A stretch of 37,254 bases of DNA from Prochlorococcus sp. HOT208_60m_808M21. GTDB taxonomy: Bacteria > Cyanobacteriota > Cyanobacteriia > PCC-6307 > Cyanobiaceae. The notes beneath the pieces are model-generated. The model did no database searches. It was not told the origin of the DNA and saw only the letters and a program-made list of their open reading frames with translations. The translations under genes were made by a program, and so were the position numbers. The stretch is taken from the NCBI GenBank assembly GCA_002026005.1, contig MWOX01000147.1, forward strand, positions 1 through 37,254. Direction: 5' to 3'. This document shows positions 9,482 through 17,582 of the stretch, one piece after another (position 1 is the stretch's first letter; each line of letters opens with the position of its first letter).

Positions 9482-10213
9482 CTATGAATTCTCATTTGAA
9501 CGATCCTCAAATTGTTGAGGTCTTCTACTAGCTTTCCTCTTAGGGCTTGCACCCACAGGGATAGTTTGTTCTTCTTTAGGGAGAACTTCACCTTTGAAAA
9601 CCCAAACTTTAATGCCTAGAACACCGTAAGTTGTATTAGCTTCACGAGTTGCGTAGTCAATTTCAGCTCTCAAAGTATGTAAAGGTACTCTACCTTCTCT
9701 AGTCCATTCAGTTCTAGCTATTTCAGCACCATTCAACCTTCCCCCTACTTGAATTTTAAGACCTAGAACTCCAGCCCTTTGAGCCCTTTGTAAGGCCATC
9801 CTAATAGTTCTTCTAAAGGCAACTCTTTTTTCTAGTTGTTGAGCAATATATTCAGCTAGTAAAAAAGCATCAGCGTCTACGCGTTCAACTTCAACAACGT
9901 TTATTCTGACTTGCCTTGTTCTATCACCTATAGTTTTTTGAATGCCAGATCTTAATTCTTCGATACCACTTCCTTGTCTTCCAACTATAACTCCTGGTCT
10001 TGCTGTTTTTAATTCAAGTTCCAGTTGGTCAGCTTTTCTTGCTATTAAGACGTCGCTAATTCCTGCTGCTCCATATTTTTTTTGTATGAAGGTACGAATT
10101 TTAAAATCTTCTTGGAGAAGAATTGGATATGTTTTAGAAGTAGCAAACCACTTAGAGCGATGCTCTTGTGTAATTCCTAATCTTAGTCCAGAAGGATGTA
10201 TTTTATGTCCCAT
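9482..10213 (-). CDS. rpsC: 30S ribosomal protein S3
   Basis: S3 lies at the mRNA entry tunnel and takes part in helicase activity of the ribosome. The 243 residues start [20 protein letters not shown], contain a type II KH motif ([20 protein letters not shown]) and the C-terminal domain [21 protein letters not shown] polar, proline/arginine-rich tail follows. Its ATG shares one base with the rplV stop (TAATG). Confidence 0.98.
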   Translation of the reverse strand: MGHKIHPSGLRLGITQEHRSKWFATSKTYPILLQEDFKIRTFIQKKYGAAGISDVLIARKADQLELELKTARPGVIVGRQGSGIEELRSGIQKTIGDRTRQVRINVVEVERVDADAFLLAEYIAQQLEKRVAFRRTIRMALQRAQRAGVLGLKIQVGGRLNGAEIARTEWTREGRVPLHTLRAEIDYATREANTTYGVLGIKVWVFKGEVLPKEEQTIPVGASPKRKASRRPQQFEDRSNENS

Positions 10214-10599
10214 TAGTTTTGTACCTCCGCATTAGTTTGAGTAGGAGCAGACTCAACAGAAATACTGATATGGCAAGTCTGTTTTTTAATTGAAAAAGCT
10301 CGACCTTGAGCTCTGGGTCTATACCTTTTCATTACTGGACCACTATTAGCCCATGCAGAGGAAATAACTAGGGTAGATGGATCCATTCCAAGGTTATGTT
10401 CTGCATTAGCAACAGCAGATCTTAGAACTTTAGTAATGGGGTCTGTAGATCTGTAAGGCATAAATTCCAACATAATCAATGCATCTCTATAAGATCTACC
10501 CCTTATCTGATCCAAAACTCTTCTCACTTTAGAGGCTGATCCGCGAACATAATTCCCATGAGCAATTGCTGTTTTTGTTGTTTCAGGTGTTTTTGTCAT
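10213..10599 (-). CDS. rplV: 50S ribosomal protein L22
   Basis: L22 reaches into the exit tunnel and forms part of its narrowest point. The 128 residues contain the early motif [20 protein letters not shown] and the tunnel hairpin region [20 protein letters not shown]. It overlaps the rpsS end by four bases (ATGA) and the rpsC start by one base. Confidence 0.98.
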
Positions 10600-10874
10600 G
10601 ATTTTGCTCCTTTCTTATCTCTTATATGACCTCGGTAAGTGCGTGTAGGAGCAAATTCACCGAGTTTATGACCAATCATTTGTTCAGTAATAAATACTGG
10701 AATATGAGTCTTGCCATTATGTACAGCGATTGTGTGACCGATCATTAAAGGTAAAATCGTAGAGGATCTTGACCAAGTTTTGATAACAGACTTGTCATTA
10801 TCGGTATTTTGTTTTTCTACCTTCTTGAGCAGGCTATCTGCTATAAAAGGTCCTTTTTTTAGTGAACGTCCCAT
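10596..10874 (-). CDS. rpsS: 30S ribosomal protein S19
   Basis: S19 is a small-subunit head protein that contacts S13 and the A-site finger. The frame is open upstream to 10967, but the 31 extra residues are not S19-like. The ATG at 10874 gives [20 protein letters not shown], the canonical start, and a 92-residue product of normal length. The body has [20 protein letters not shown] and the end [20 protein letters not shown]. It follows rplB by 37 nt. Confidence 0.97.
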
Positions 10875-10911
10875 GATTATGTAATAGAAATTGAAATAAT
10901 AAATGAAGTAA

Positions 10912-11775
10912 TCAAGAGTCTCTTCCTCCTCTACTCCTCTTAGAAACACGACGGCGTCTTCGAACAACTAATTTATTACTTGGTTTGTTCTTTTTGCGTG
11001 TCTTTAGTCCAAGAGCTGGCTTACCCCATGGAGTAACTGGGCCTGCTCTACCAATTGGTGCTTTTCCCTCTCCTCCTCCATGTGGATGATCACATGGGTT
11101 CATTACACTACCTCTTACTTGAGGCCTTCTTCCAAGCCATCTTCTTCTTCCTGCTTTACCTAAGCTAGTATTTCTTATTTCAGAATTACCTACTTCACCA
11201 AGGGTTGCGTAGCATTCTTTTCTTACAAGTCTTACCTCAGTAGATGGGAGTTTTAAAGCAACATAATCTCCCTCTTTTGCCATAACTTGAGCACTAGCTC
11301 CTGCGGATCTAACCATTTGAGCACCCCTACCTGCGTATAACTCAACACAATGAACACTAGATCCTAGTGGCATAACAGAAAGCGGCATTGCATTTCCATC
11401 TTCAATTGGAACACTTTCTCCAGAAATGACATTTTGTCCGACTTTTACTCCTGCTGGAGCGATAATATATCTTTTCTCCCCATCTTCGTAAAATAAAAGT
11501 GCCAACCTTGCATTTCTATGAGGATCGTAGTGTATAGCTGCAACTTTAGCGTTGATATTTCTTTTATCTCTTCTAAAGTCGACCAATCTATATTGCCTTT
11601 TGTGACCACCTCCACGATGACGACAAGTGATAACTCCACGATTATTCCTGCCTTTAACTCTATGTTTTGAAACTATTAGTGATCTTTCAGGTTTTGCACT
11701 TGTGATTTCACTAAAGTCAGTAACTACTCTCTGCCTAGTGCCAGGTGTATAAGGTTTAAATTTACGTATTGCCAT
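10912..11775 (-). CDS. rplB: 50S ribosomal protein L2
   Basis: L2 is needed for subunit joining and supports the peptidyl-transferase centre. The 287 residues begin [20 protein letters not shown] and include the conserved [20 protein letters not shown] and the functional histidine region [20 protein letters not shown]. Length is as expected for a cyanobacterial L2. It follows rplW by 12 nt. Confidence 0.99.
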
Positions 11776-11787
11776 GATTAAAACTCC

Positions 11788-12090
11788 TTAAGATTCTGGA
11801 AATAGTTGGATTTTGTCTCCTTCAGCAAGACGTACAATTGCCTTCTTGACCTGAGAACGTTTACCGGAAAATTTCCCGACTCTTCTTGTTCTCCTAGGAG
11901 GATTCATAGTGTTAACTCCTATGACTTTAACACTGAACAAGGCTTCAATAGCTGCCTTTATTTGTGGTTTAGCCGCTCTATGATCTACTTCGAAAGTATA
12001 TTGATTAAGATCTAGTGCATTTGTAGCTTTTTCTGTAATAACTGGCTTTCGTATAACATCGGCTAAACGAGAATCGAATAATTTAGTCAT
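11788..12090 (-). CDS. rplW: 50S ribosomal protein L23
   Basis: L23 is at the tunnel exit and is the main docking site for trigger factor and SRP. The 100 residues contain the family motif [20 protein letters not shown], then [20 protein letters not shown] and the basic [20 protein letters not shown] loop. Its ATG overlaps the rplD stop codon by four bases. Confidence 0.97.
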   Translation of the reverse strand: MTKLFDSRLADVIRKPVITEKATNALDLNQYTFEVDHRAAKPQIKAAIEALFSVKVIGVNTMNPPRRTRRVGKFSGKRSQVKKAIVRLAEGDKIQLFPES

Positions 12091-12719
12091 GATGCATAAA
12101 CCTCCTGAATTTTATCTATCGCTGATTGACCTATTACCAATTTATTGGCATTGAGAATATCAAATACATTTAATTGATCGGCGGCGATTAATTTTACTTT
12201 CTCAATATTATTAATGGATTTTTTTATAATATCGGAAGGGCTATCAAGAATAACCAAAACTTTTTCAGTTTTTTGTATACCTAATCGAGCAAGACCATTG
12301 ATGATATCACTTGTTTTAGGCTGCTTTAAAGTAGATCCAAAATCTTCAACAGCCTTCATATCAGATACTCTGGACATAAGAGCTGTTCTAAGAGCTAATC
12401 TACGTTCCTTACGATTCATATCAAGATTGTAAGAACGTGGCTTTGGTCCAAAAATAATTCCGCCACCAGGTCTTAAGGGTGTCCTTATTGATCCTTGACG
12501 AGCTCTTCCTGTACCTTTTTGTTTGTATGGCTTTCTACCGCCCCCGCGCACTTCAGATCTTGTCAAAGTTGATGCTGTCCCTTGTCTTTTATTTGCTAGC
12601 TGTCTAAGGACTGCTCTATGGATTAAGTCTGCCGAAGAAGTTTCTTTAGCAACTGCTAAATCAAGAGTAACTTTGCCTGATTTTTTACCATCCCACTTTA
12701 AAGTTTCAAGTGTTGTCAT
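12087..12719 (-). CDS. rplD: 50S ribosomal protein L4
   Basis: L4 extends a long loop into the exit tunnel; in E. coli it also represses the S10 operon. The 210 residues carry the loop [20 protein letters not shown] and [14 protein letters not shown], then the globular part with [17 protein letters not shown]. It overlaps rplC and rplW by four bases each. Since the cluster here begins with rplC, any L4 autoregulation would act on the rplC leader (inference). Confidence 0.98.
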   Translation of the reverse strand: MTTLETLKWDGKKSGKVTLDLAVAKETSSADLIHRAVLRQLANKRQGTASTLTRSEVRGGGRKPYKQKGTGRARQGSIRTPLRPGGGIIFGPKPRSYNLDMNRKERRLALRTALMSRVSDMKAVEDFGSTLKQPKTSDIINGLARLGIQKTEKVLVILDSPSDIIKKSINNIEKVKLIAADQLNVFDILNANKLVIGQSAIDKIQEVYAS

Positions 12720-13369
12720 GATTTTTCACCTCCTTTTTTGCCTACAACATTATTTGGCTTAATGTTGACAATTGAGCCGGGCTTACCTGGAACAGAACCC
12801 TTTACTACAAGCAAATTCTTCTGATCATCAATTTTTAGAACTAACAATCCTTTGGTAGTTATCTGTTTTCCTCCATATCTTCCTGCCATTCTTTTCCCTG
12901 GATAAATTCTACCCGGAGTTGTTCCTGCTCCTGTAGATCCTGGTGCTCTATGATTTTTTGAACCATGACTCATAGGACCTCTGCTAAAACCGTGTCTTTT
13001 CTGGTAACCTGCAAAACCTCTACCCATAGACTTACCACTGATATCAACTTTTTGACCAACCTCAAAGTTTTTTACAGTTATTTGTTTTCCTATTTCATAA
13101 GATGAAGTTTCTTCAACCCTATATTCTTTCAAATGCTTTAAAAGTTCTTCACCTGATTTCAATAAGTGTCCCTTTTCAGGTTTGCTTAAATGCTTCTCTT
13201 TGGACAAGCCATAACCTATCTGAACGGCTGTATAACCATCCAAAGCAGTTGTTTTCAATTGAGTGACGCGGCACGGACCAGCCTCTATAAGAGTAACTGA
13301 TACCGAATTACCTTTATCATCGAAAAGTTGGGACATGCCCAATTTCTTTCCTAAAATTCCTACAGACAT
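12716..13369 (-). CDS. rplC: 50S ribosomal protein L3
   Basis: L3 is an early-assembly protein near the peptidyl-transferase centre. The 217 residues start [20 protein letters not shown] and contain the glutamine-loop region [20 protein letters not shown] (site of N5-methylglutamine in many bacteria) and [20 protein letters not shown]. It is the first gene of the cluster; rpsJ (S10) is not upstream, as is usual in cyanobacteria. A leader of up to about 240 nt with hairpins lies upstream. Confidence 0.98.
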   Translation of the reverse strand: MSVGILGKKLGMSQLFDDKGNSVSVTLIEAGPCRVTQLKTTALDGYTAVQIGYGLSKEKHLSKPEKGHLLKSGEELLKHLKEYRVEETSSYEIGKQITVKNFEVGQKVDISGKSMGRGFAGYQKRHGFSRGPMSHGSKNHRAPGSTGAGTTPGRIYPGKRMAGRYGGKQITTKGLLVLKIDDQKNLLVVKGSVPGKPGSIVNIKPNNVVGKKGGEKS

Positions 13370-13646
13370 AAGACTAAATTAGGCTAGCTCGTAATAATTT
13401 TTCAATTATCTAAACCTTCAGTTATTAAGGTGAAGTTAATAAAAAACAATTAGTAAGGTTGAGACTTATCTGAAATAATAGATAGTTTCTCTCGGGATAA
13501 ACCCACCTGAGTTTTTTAACGAAACGCTAAAAAATGTGAAATTTTCAGAGGCTCGGCTAGCTTGCGAGCTTAAAAATTCACTGAATTACAATTGTACATC
13601 ATCAAGTACCATAAAATAAAATAAAATAGAAATAAAGGAAATTTTT
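13370..13646. promoter_or_regulatory. Divergent leader/promoter region between rplC and ndhN
   Basis: This 277-nt gap must hold the promoters for the ribosomal cluster (minus) and for ndhN (plus). It contains a terminator-like hairpin on the plus strand (13491-13517), a second hairpin GCTCG/CGAGC (13551-13555 with 13565-13569), an 8-bp direct repeat GGCTAGCT at 13382-13389 and 13555-13562, and three tandem ATAAA units from 13611. I could not pick out a convincing promoter pair on either strand. Confidence 0.6.
13491..13517 (+). terminator. Intrinsic-terminator-like hairpin in the ndhN leader
   Basis: CTCGGG (13491-13496) pairs with CCTGAG (13506-13511) through six base pairs, one a G-U pair, with a 9-nt loop, and is followed at once by six T (13512-13517). 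On the plus strand this is the form of a Rho-independent terminator, but no annotated plus-strand gene lies upstream. It could be an attenuator for ndhN or the end of a short RNA. Confidence 0.5.
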
Positions 13647-14123
13647 ATGCCATTACTTCTCTCAGGGAAAAAGTTTCATAACGATCTAAAAACTAACAAA
13701 TGTCTTGCAATATTTGCTCCTCTTGAAGGTGGTTATGAAACTCGTCTTTTGAGGAGAATGAGGGCCAAAGGCTTTAAAACTTTTATAACTTCAGCAAGAG
13801 GGCTTGGAGATCCAGAAGTTTTCTTGCTCAAATTGCATGGCGTTAGACCACCTCATCTCGGTCATCAAAGTGTAGGAAGAAACGGAGCGCTTGGGGAAGT
13901 TCAACAAGTAATCCCACAAGCTTCTGAGTTATTTAATGAAAATGATAAAAATAAATTACTTTGGTTATTAGAAGGTCAAGTATTATCTCAATCTGAATTA
14001 GAGAGCTTAATAGAGATTTGCACTAACGATAATAAATTAACAATAGTTGTTGAAATGGGAGGTTCAAGAAAACTTGAATGGAAACCATTAAGTAATTATA
14101 TTTTGGATGAATTTGAAAGTTAA
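13647..14123 (+). CDS. ndhN: NAD(P)H-quinone oxidoreductase subunit N
   Basis: NdhN is an oxygenic-photosynthesis-specific subunit of the thylakoid NDH-1 complex, which runs cyclic electron flow and respiration. The 158 residues contain the recognisable family segments [40 protein letters not shown] and [20 protein letters not shown]. There is no membrane segment, in line with its place in the peripheral arm. A possible ribosome site AAAGGAAA precedes the ATG. ldpA follows after 5 nt, so the two are probably co-transcribed. Confidence 0.93.
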   Translation: MPLLLSGKKFHNDLKTNKCLAIFAPLEGGYETRLLRRMRAKGFKTFITSARGLGDPEVFLLKLHGVRPPHLGHQSVGRNGALGEVQQVIPQASELFNENDKNKLLWLLEGQVLSQSELESLIEICTNDNKLTIVVEMGGSRKLEWKPLSNYILDEFES

Positions 14124-14128
14124 ATTGT

Positions 14129-15136
14129 TTGATTAAAACCAAGAATAAAAAAGATAAATGGATTAAGTTAATTTGTGGTGCCAGTAATGAAGATATTGTT
14201 GCCATAGAAGATTTATGTGCAATTTATACTGCTGCTGGTGTCGACTACATAGATGTTGCAGCAGAAGAATCTATAGTTTATGCAGCAAAAAAAGGAATCG
14301 ATTGGGCAAAAAAAGTCTTTAAACACTCCCCTGGATTAATGATAAGTATTTGTGATGGTAATGATATCCACTTTCGAAAAGCCAAATTTGATCCCTTAAA
14401 ATGTCCCCCTAGTTGTCCAAGACCATGCGAAAAAGTATGCCCCACCTTTGCAATTGATAATTTCGGAATTAAAGAGAGTAAATGTTATGGATGTGGAAGA
14501 TGTTTAAATAGTTGTCCTCTAAATCTAATTAGTGAATATGAATATAATTTGTCAAAAAATGATTTAGCATCAACACTTCAAAAAATAAGGCCTAATGCAG
14601 TAGAAATTCATACAGAAATCAATCGCCTAGATTCTTTCACAAAAGTTGTAAGTATACTTAAAAATTCTGGAATGAAATTAGACAAGATATCTATTAGTTG
14701 TGGATTAAATCAATCTTTCAAAAAAGCCCAAGAGCCCGAAGATCTTTTGAAAGCTCTTTGGGAAAGATATGAAATTCTGAATGCGCTAGATATTCCCCTT
14801 ATTTGGCAACTAGATGGAAGGCCAATGTCTGGAGATCTTGCTCCTACAACAAGTAGAGATGCTGTTAAGTTGTTTGAAAAAATCGGTTCAGATCTTCCAC
14901 CAGGATTAATTCAATTAGCAGGAGGAACAAATGAAAAAACTCATGAATTGTTGAATTCAAACAATCTCCCAGATGGAATAGCATTTGGAAGTGCTGCAAG
15001 AAAAATTATGCAGCCCCTTATTGAATTTGCTCACAAAAATAACAAAAAACTCTATGAGTATCCTGAAATAATGGGTTTGGCGATCAAAAAAGCTCAGAAA
15101 TTTCTAGAGCCATGGAAATCGAGCTCATTCAAATAA
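14129..15136 (+). CDS. ldpA: LdpA-like iron-sulfur protein (light-dependent period)
   Basis: In Synechococcus elongatus LdpA is an iron-sulfur protein that senses redox state and adjusts the circadian period. The 335 residues carry two ferredoxin-type cysteine sets: C92, C96, C100, C104, and C119, C122, C125, C129, which can bind two 4Fe-4S clusters. The start appears to be TTG at 14129, five bases after the ndhN stop, because no ATG is available before residue 71. No TM segments are seen. The pairing with ndhN fits a role in sensing the plastoquinone/redox state (inference). Confidence 0.88.
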   Translation: MIKTKNKKDKWIKLICGASNEDIVAIEDLCAIYTAAGVDYIDVAAEESIVYAAKKGIDWAKKVFKHSPGLMISICDGNDIHFRKAKFDPLKCPPSCPRPCEKVCPTFAIDNFGIKESKCYGCGRCLNSCPLNLISEYEYNLSKNDLASTLQKIRPNAVEIHTEINRLDSFTKVVSILKNSGMKLDKISISCGLNQSFKKAQEPEDLLKALWERYEILNALDIPLIWQLDGRPMSGDLAPTTSRDAVKLFEKIGSDLPPGLIQLAGGTNEKTHELLNSNNLPDGIAFGSAARKIMQPLIEFAHKNNKKLYEYPEIMGLAIKKAQKFLEPWKSSSFK

Positions 15137-15230
15137 TATTTTTATTTTTCAAAACTAGCGCCATGTTTATAAAAAATTTGTATTTTTTGGATAGAAAAAA
15201 ATCTTCTCATGTATTAAAATGGTAATTCAA

Positions 15231-15302
15231 TGGGCCGTCGCCAAGTGGTAAGGCATCGGGTTTTGGTCTCGACATTCCTAGGTTCGAATCCTAGCGGCCC
15301 AG
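15231..15302 (+). tRNA. trnQ: tRNA-Gln (anticodon TTG)
   Basis: A 72-nt cloverleaf: acceptor TGGGCCG/CGGCCCA, D arm GCC...GGC, anticodon stem TCGGG/CTCGA with loop TTTTGGT and anticodon TTG, and T arm CTAGG-TTCGAAT-CCTAG. The discriminator base is G at 15302. CCA is not encoded. The AT-rich stretch just upstream (15137-15230) holds no gene and probably contains its promoter. Confidence 0.97.
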
Positions 15303-15315
15303 TTCTAATATTCAA

Positions 15316-16095
15316 TTGGTGTCTTCTCAAAAAATTTTTCTATTTGATTTTGATGGAGTAATAGTTGACGGAATGCAAGAATATTGGCATAGCTCCTTGC
15401 TGGCCTGTGAAAGATATTTAAATTCACCCAATATCACTATTGATCAAAAACTTTATCAAAGAGTACCAAATTCTTTCAAAGAAATTAGACCTTGGGTTAA
15501 ATATGGTTGGGAAATGATTCTAATTGTTCACGAAATTATAAAAACAGAAAATCCATTAAAAAGTGATAATAAAGATGATTTCATTATTAATTATCATCAA
15601 AATTGCCAGAGGATATTAAATGAAAATTCCTGGATAGCAGAAGATATACAAAAAATGTTAGATAAGTCTCGCAAGTACCAAATTGATAAAGATTTTAAAT
15701 CGTGGGTAAATTTACATAAACCTTTTTTTGAAATTATAAATTTTATGAAAGAATTAAGCAAAAGAGGAATAAAAACAGGAGTCATAACAACAAAAGGTAA
15801 AATATTTGCAGAAAAAATTCTTAAACAATTAAATATTTTTCCAGAATTTATTTTTGGTTATGAATCAGGAACAAAAATCAAAATAGCTGAAAAACTTACA
15901 CAAACTTATGAAATTTTAGGCTTTATAGAAGATAGAAAAAAAACTCTGATCGATATTAAACAAAATTCAGAAACTTCTCACATTCCATGCTTCCTAGCTG
16001 ATTGGGGATATTTGAAAGAAACAGATAAAAATAAGTTAAGTAATGAAATCAAATTATTAAAATTAGGAAACCTTGGAGAATTAGTTGCAATTTAA
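15316..16095 (+). CDS. HAD-superfamily hydrolase (phosphatase-like)
   Basis: A predicted HAD phosphatase of about 259 residues. Motif I is FDFDGVIVDG with nucleophile Asp11 and Asp13; motif II is probably the Thr of GVITTKGK near residue 157; a lysine and the motif IV acid pair in GFIEDRKKT follow later. An all-helical cap occupies about residues 20-120. The general look is that of phosphoglycolate/pyrophosphatase-type enzymes, but the substrate cannot be read from the sequence. The start is TTG at 15316 or GTG at 15319; no ATG is nearby. It begins 13 nt after tRNA-Gln. Confidence 0.8.
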   Translation: MVSSQKIFLFDFDGVIVDGMQEYWHSSLLACERYLNSPNITIDQKLYQRVPNSFKEIRPWVKYGWEMILIVHEIIKTENPLKSDNKDDFIINYHQNCQRILNENSWIAEDIQKMLDKSRKYQIDKDFKSWVNLHKPFFEIINFMKELSKRGIKTGVITTKGKIFAEKILKQLNIFPEFIFGYESGTKIKIAEKLTQTYEILGFIEDRKKTLIDIKQNSETSHIPCFLADWGYLKETDKNKLSNEIKLLKLGNLGELVAI

Positions 16096-16109
16096 AGATA
16101 ATCAGCTAG

Positions 16110-16123
16110 AGTACAGATGTACT
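16110..16123. promoter_or_regulatory. LexA operator (SOS box) of recA
   Basis: The sequence AGTACAGATGTACT is a perfect 5-bp inverted repeat (AGTAC/GTACT) around a 4-nt centre. It matches the published cyanobacterial LexA box of the AGTAC-N4-GTACT type. It abuts or overlaps a -10-like TATAGT (16123-16128), where a bound repressor would block RNA polymerase. It lies 85 nt before the recA ATG. Confidence 0.88.
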
Positions 16124-16207
16124 ATAGTTTGTATTTATGAAGTTTGGTTTAAATAAAAATTTCCAAATTTAGAATAATTACAAGAACTTTAATCAATAAA
16201 TCAAACA

Positions 16208-17305
16208 ATGAGCCTTGAAGAAAAGAAAAAAACTGAATCAAAAGAAAAAGACAAGGCATTAAGTCTTGTCTTAGGTCAAATAGAAAGAAATTTTGGGCGA
16301 GGTTCAATAATGAGACTTGGTGACGCCTCAAGAATGAAAGTAGAAACAATATCTACTGGGGCGCTCACATTAGATTTAGCATTAGGAGGAGGCTATCCAA
16401 AAGGAAGAGTAGTAGAAGTTTACGGACCAGAAAGTTCAGGGAAAACTACATTAACGCTTCACGCGATTGCGGAAGTCCAAAAAAATGGAGGAGTAGCTGC
16501 ATTTGTAGATGCTGAGCATGCACTCGATCCAGTTTATGCGGCCTCTTTAGGTGTTGATGTTGAAAATTTGTTAGTGTCACAGCCAGATACTGGTGAAATG
16601 GCTCTAGAAATAGTTGACCAACTTATAAGATCGAGTGCAGTAGATCTTGTAGTTGTTGACTCGGTCGCAGCACTAACCCCAAGAGCCGAGATAGAAGGAG
16701 AGATGGGAGATCACGTAATTGGAAGCCAAGCAAGGCTAATGAGCCAAGCAATGAGGAAAATAACAGGAAATATTGGCAAATCTGGATGTACGGTAATATT
16801 CCTGAATCAATTACGCCTAAAAATTGGCGTTACATACGGCAATCCAGAAACAACCACAGGAGGTAATGCATTGAAATTTTACGCCTCAGTAAGACTTGAT
16901 ATCAGAAGAATTCAAACTCTTAAAAGAGGTACTGAGGAATATGGCATAAGAGCAAAAGTGAAAGTAGCAAAAAACAAAGTTGCACCACCATTTAGAATTG
17001 CAGAATTTGATATTCTCTTTGGAAAAGGTATTAGTACAACAGGATGCTTATTAGATTTAGCAGAAGAGACTAATATCATCATAAGGAGAGGTGCCTGGTA
17101 TAGTTATGAAGGAGAAAATATTGGACAAGGAAGAGATAATACAATTATTTGGCTTGATCAAAACTTAGAAATCAGGAATAAAGTAGAATCTATAGTTAAA
17201 GAGAAATTAACAGAAGGAACTGAAGTTAGTTCTAATTCAATGAAAGCATTAAATAGCAATCCTGCTAATACAATCGCTGTTAATGATATAAAAACAGTAG
17301 CTTAG
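16208..17305 (+). CDS. recA: Recombinase RecA
   Basis: RecA forms filaments on single-stranded DNA, promotes strand exchange and stimulates LexA self-cleavage. The 365 residues include Walker A GPESSGKT at 73-80, Walker [11 protein letters not shown] near 150, the loop-2 region around [20 protein letters not shown], and a typical variable C-terminus. The LexA box upstream shows SOS control. Its stop codon is only 2 nt from the convergent DUF2839 gene, with no terminator visible. Confidence 0.99.
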   Translation: MSLEEKKKTESKEKDKALSLVLGQIERNFGRGSIMRLGDASRMKVETISTGALTLDLALGGGYPKGRVVEVYGPESSGKTTLTLHAIAEVQKNGGVAAFVDAEHALDPVYAASLGVDVENLLVSQPDTGEMALEIVDQLIRSSAVDLVVVDSVAALTPRAEIEGEMGDHVIGSQARLMSQAMRKITGNIGKSGCTVIFLNQLRLKIGVTYGNPETTTGGNALKFYASVRLDIRRIQTLKRGTEEYGIRAKVKVAKNKVAPPFRIAEFDILFGKGISTTGCLLDLAEETNIIIRRGAWYSYEGENIGQGRDNTIIWLDQNLEIRNKVESIVKEKLTEGTEVSSNSMKALNSNPANTIAVNDIKTVA

Positions 17306-17307
17306 AT

Positions 17308-17553
17308 TTATAAAGAATCAGCTAAAGTCCACCACCCAGCAGCAGGGCCTATAAATCTCACTACAATCCATAAAATTACTAACCCTCCGATTCCAAACCA
17401 ACTGGCCTTAATACTTAATTTAATTAGATTATCTCTTTGATTGATTGTAAACGGAAGCCATTCAAATAATCTTGGAGACTCATCAATTTTAGTTTTAGTA
17501 TTATTTTTTTTTGGAGGTAAACCAAGTGTTTTACGTCTTTTTGCTTCTCCCAT
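17308..17553 (-). CDS. DUF2839-like small membrane protein
   Basis: An 81-residue protein with a charged N-terminus MGEAKRRKTLGLPPKKNNTK, a linker, and one hydrophobic segment (about residues 52-70, GIGGLVILWIVVRFIGPAAG) ending near the C-terminus. The MGEAKRRK start and layout match the cyanobacterial DUF2839 family, which has no known function. It is 29 nt downstream of the helicase-like gene and may be read with it. Family assignment is from memory of the motif. Confidence 0.7.
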   Translation of the reverse strand: MGEAKRRKTLGLPPKKNNTKTKIDESPRLFEWLPFTINQRDNLIKLSIKASWFGIGGLVILWIVVRFIGPAAGWWTLADSL

Positions 17554-17582
17554 ATTTCTCTAGTTATTTACAAAATCATAAC

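Noticed and set aside
9942-10235. 97-aa open frame on the plus strand opposite rpsC
   Set aside because: Antisense shadow of rpsC with no family likeness.
10875-10967. Upstream extension of the rpsS frame (31 residues)
   Set aside because: The extra residues are not S19-like and the canonical [10 protein letters not shown] start is at 10874.
13575-13615. Second LexA-like site (GTAC...GTAC) before ndhN
   Set aside because: The two GTAC halves are 8 nt apart with wrong flanks, unlike the AGTAC-N4-GTACT box at recA.
15137-15230. Possible RNA gene between ldpA and tRNA-Gln
   Set aside because: Plain AT-rich sequence with no stable fold or recognisable RNA; best seen as the tRNA promoter region.
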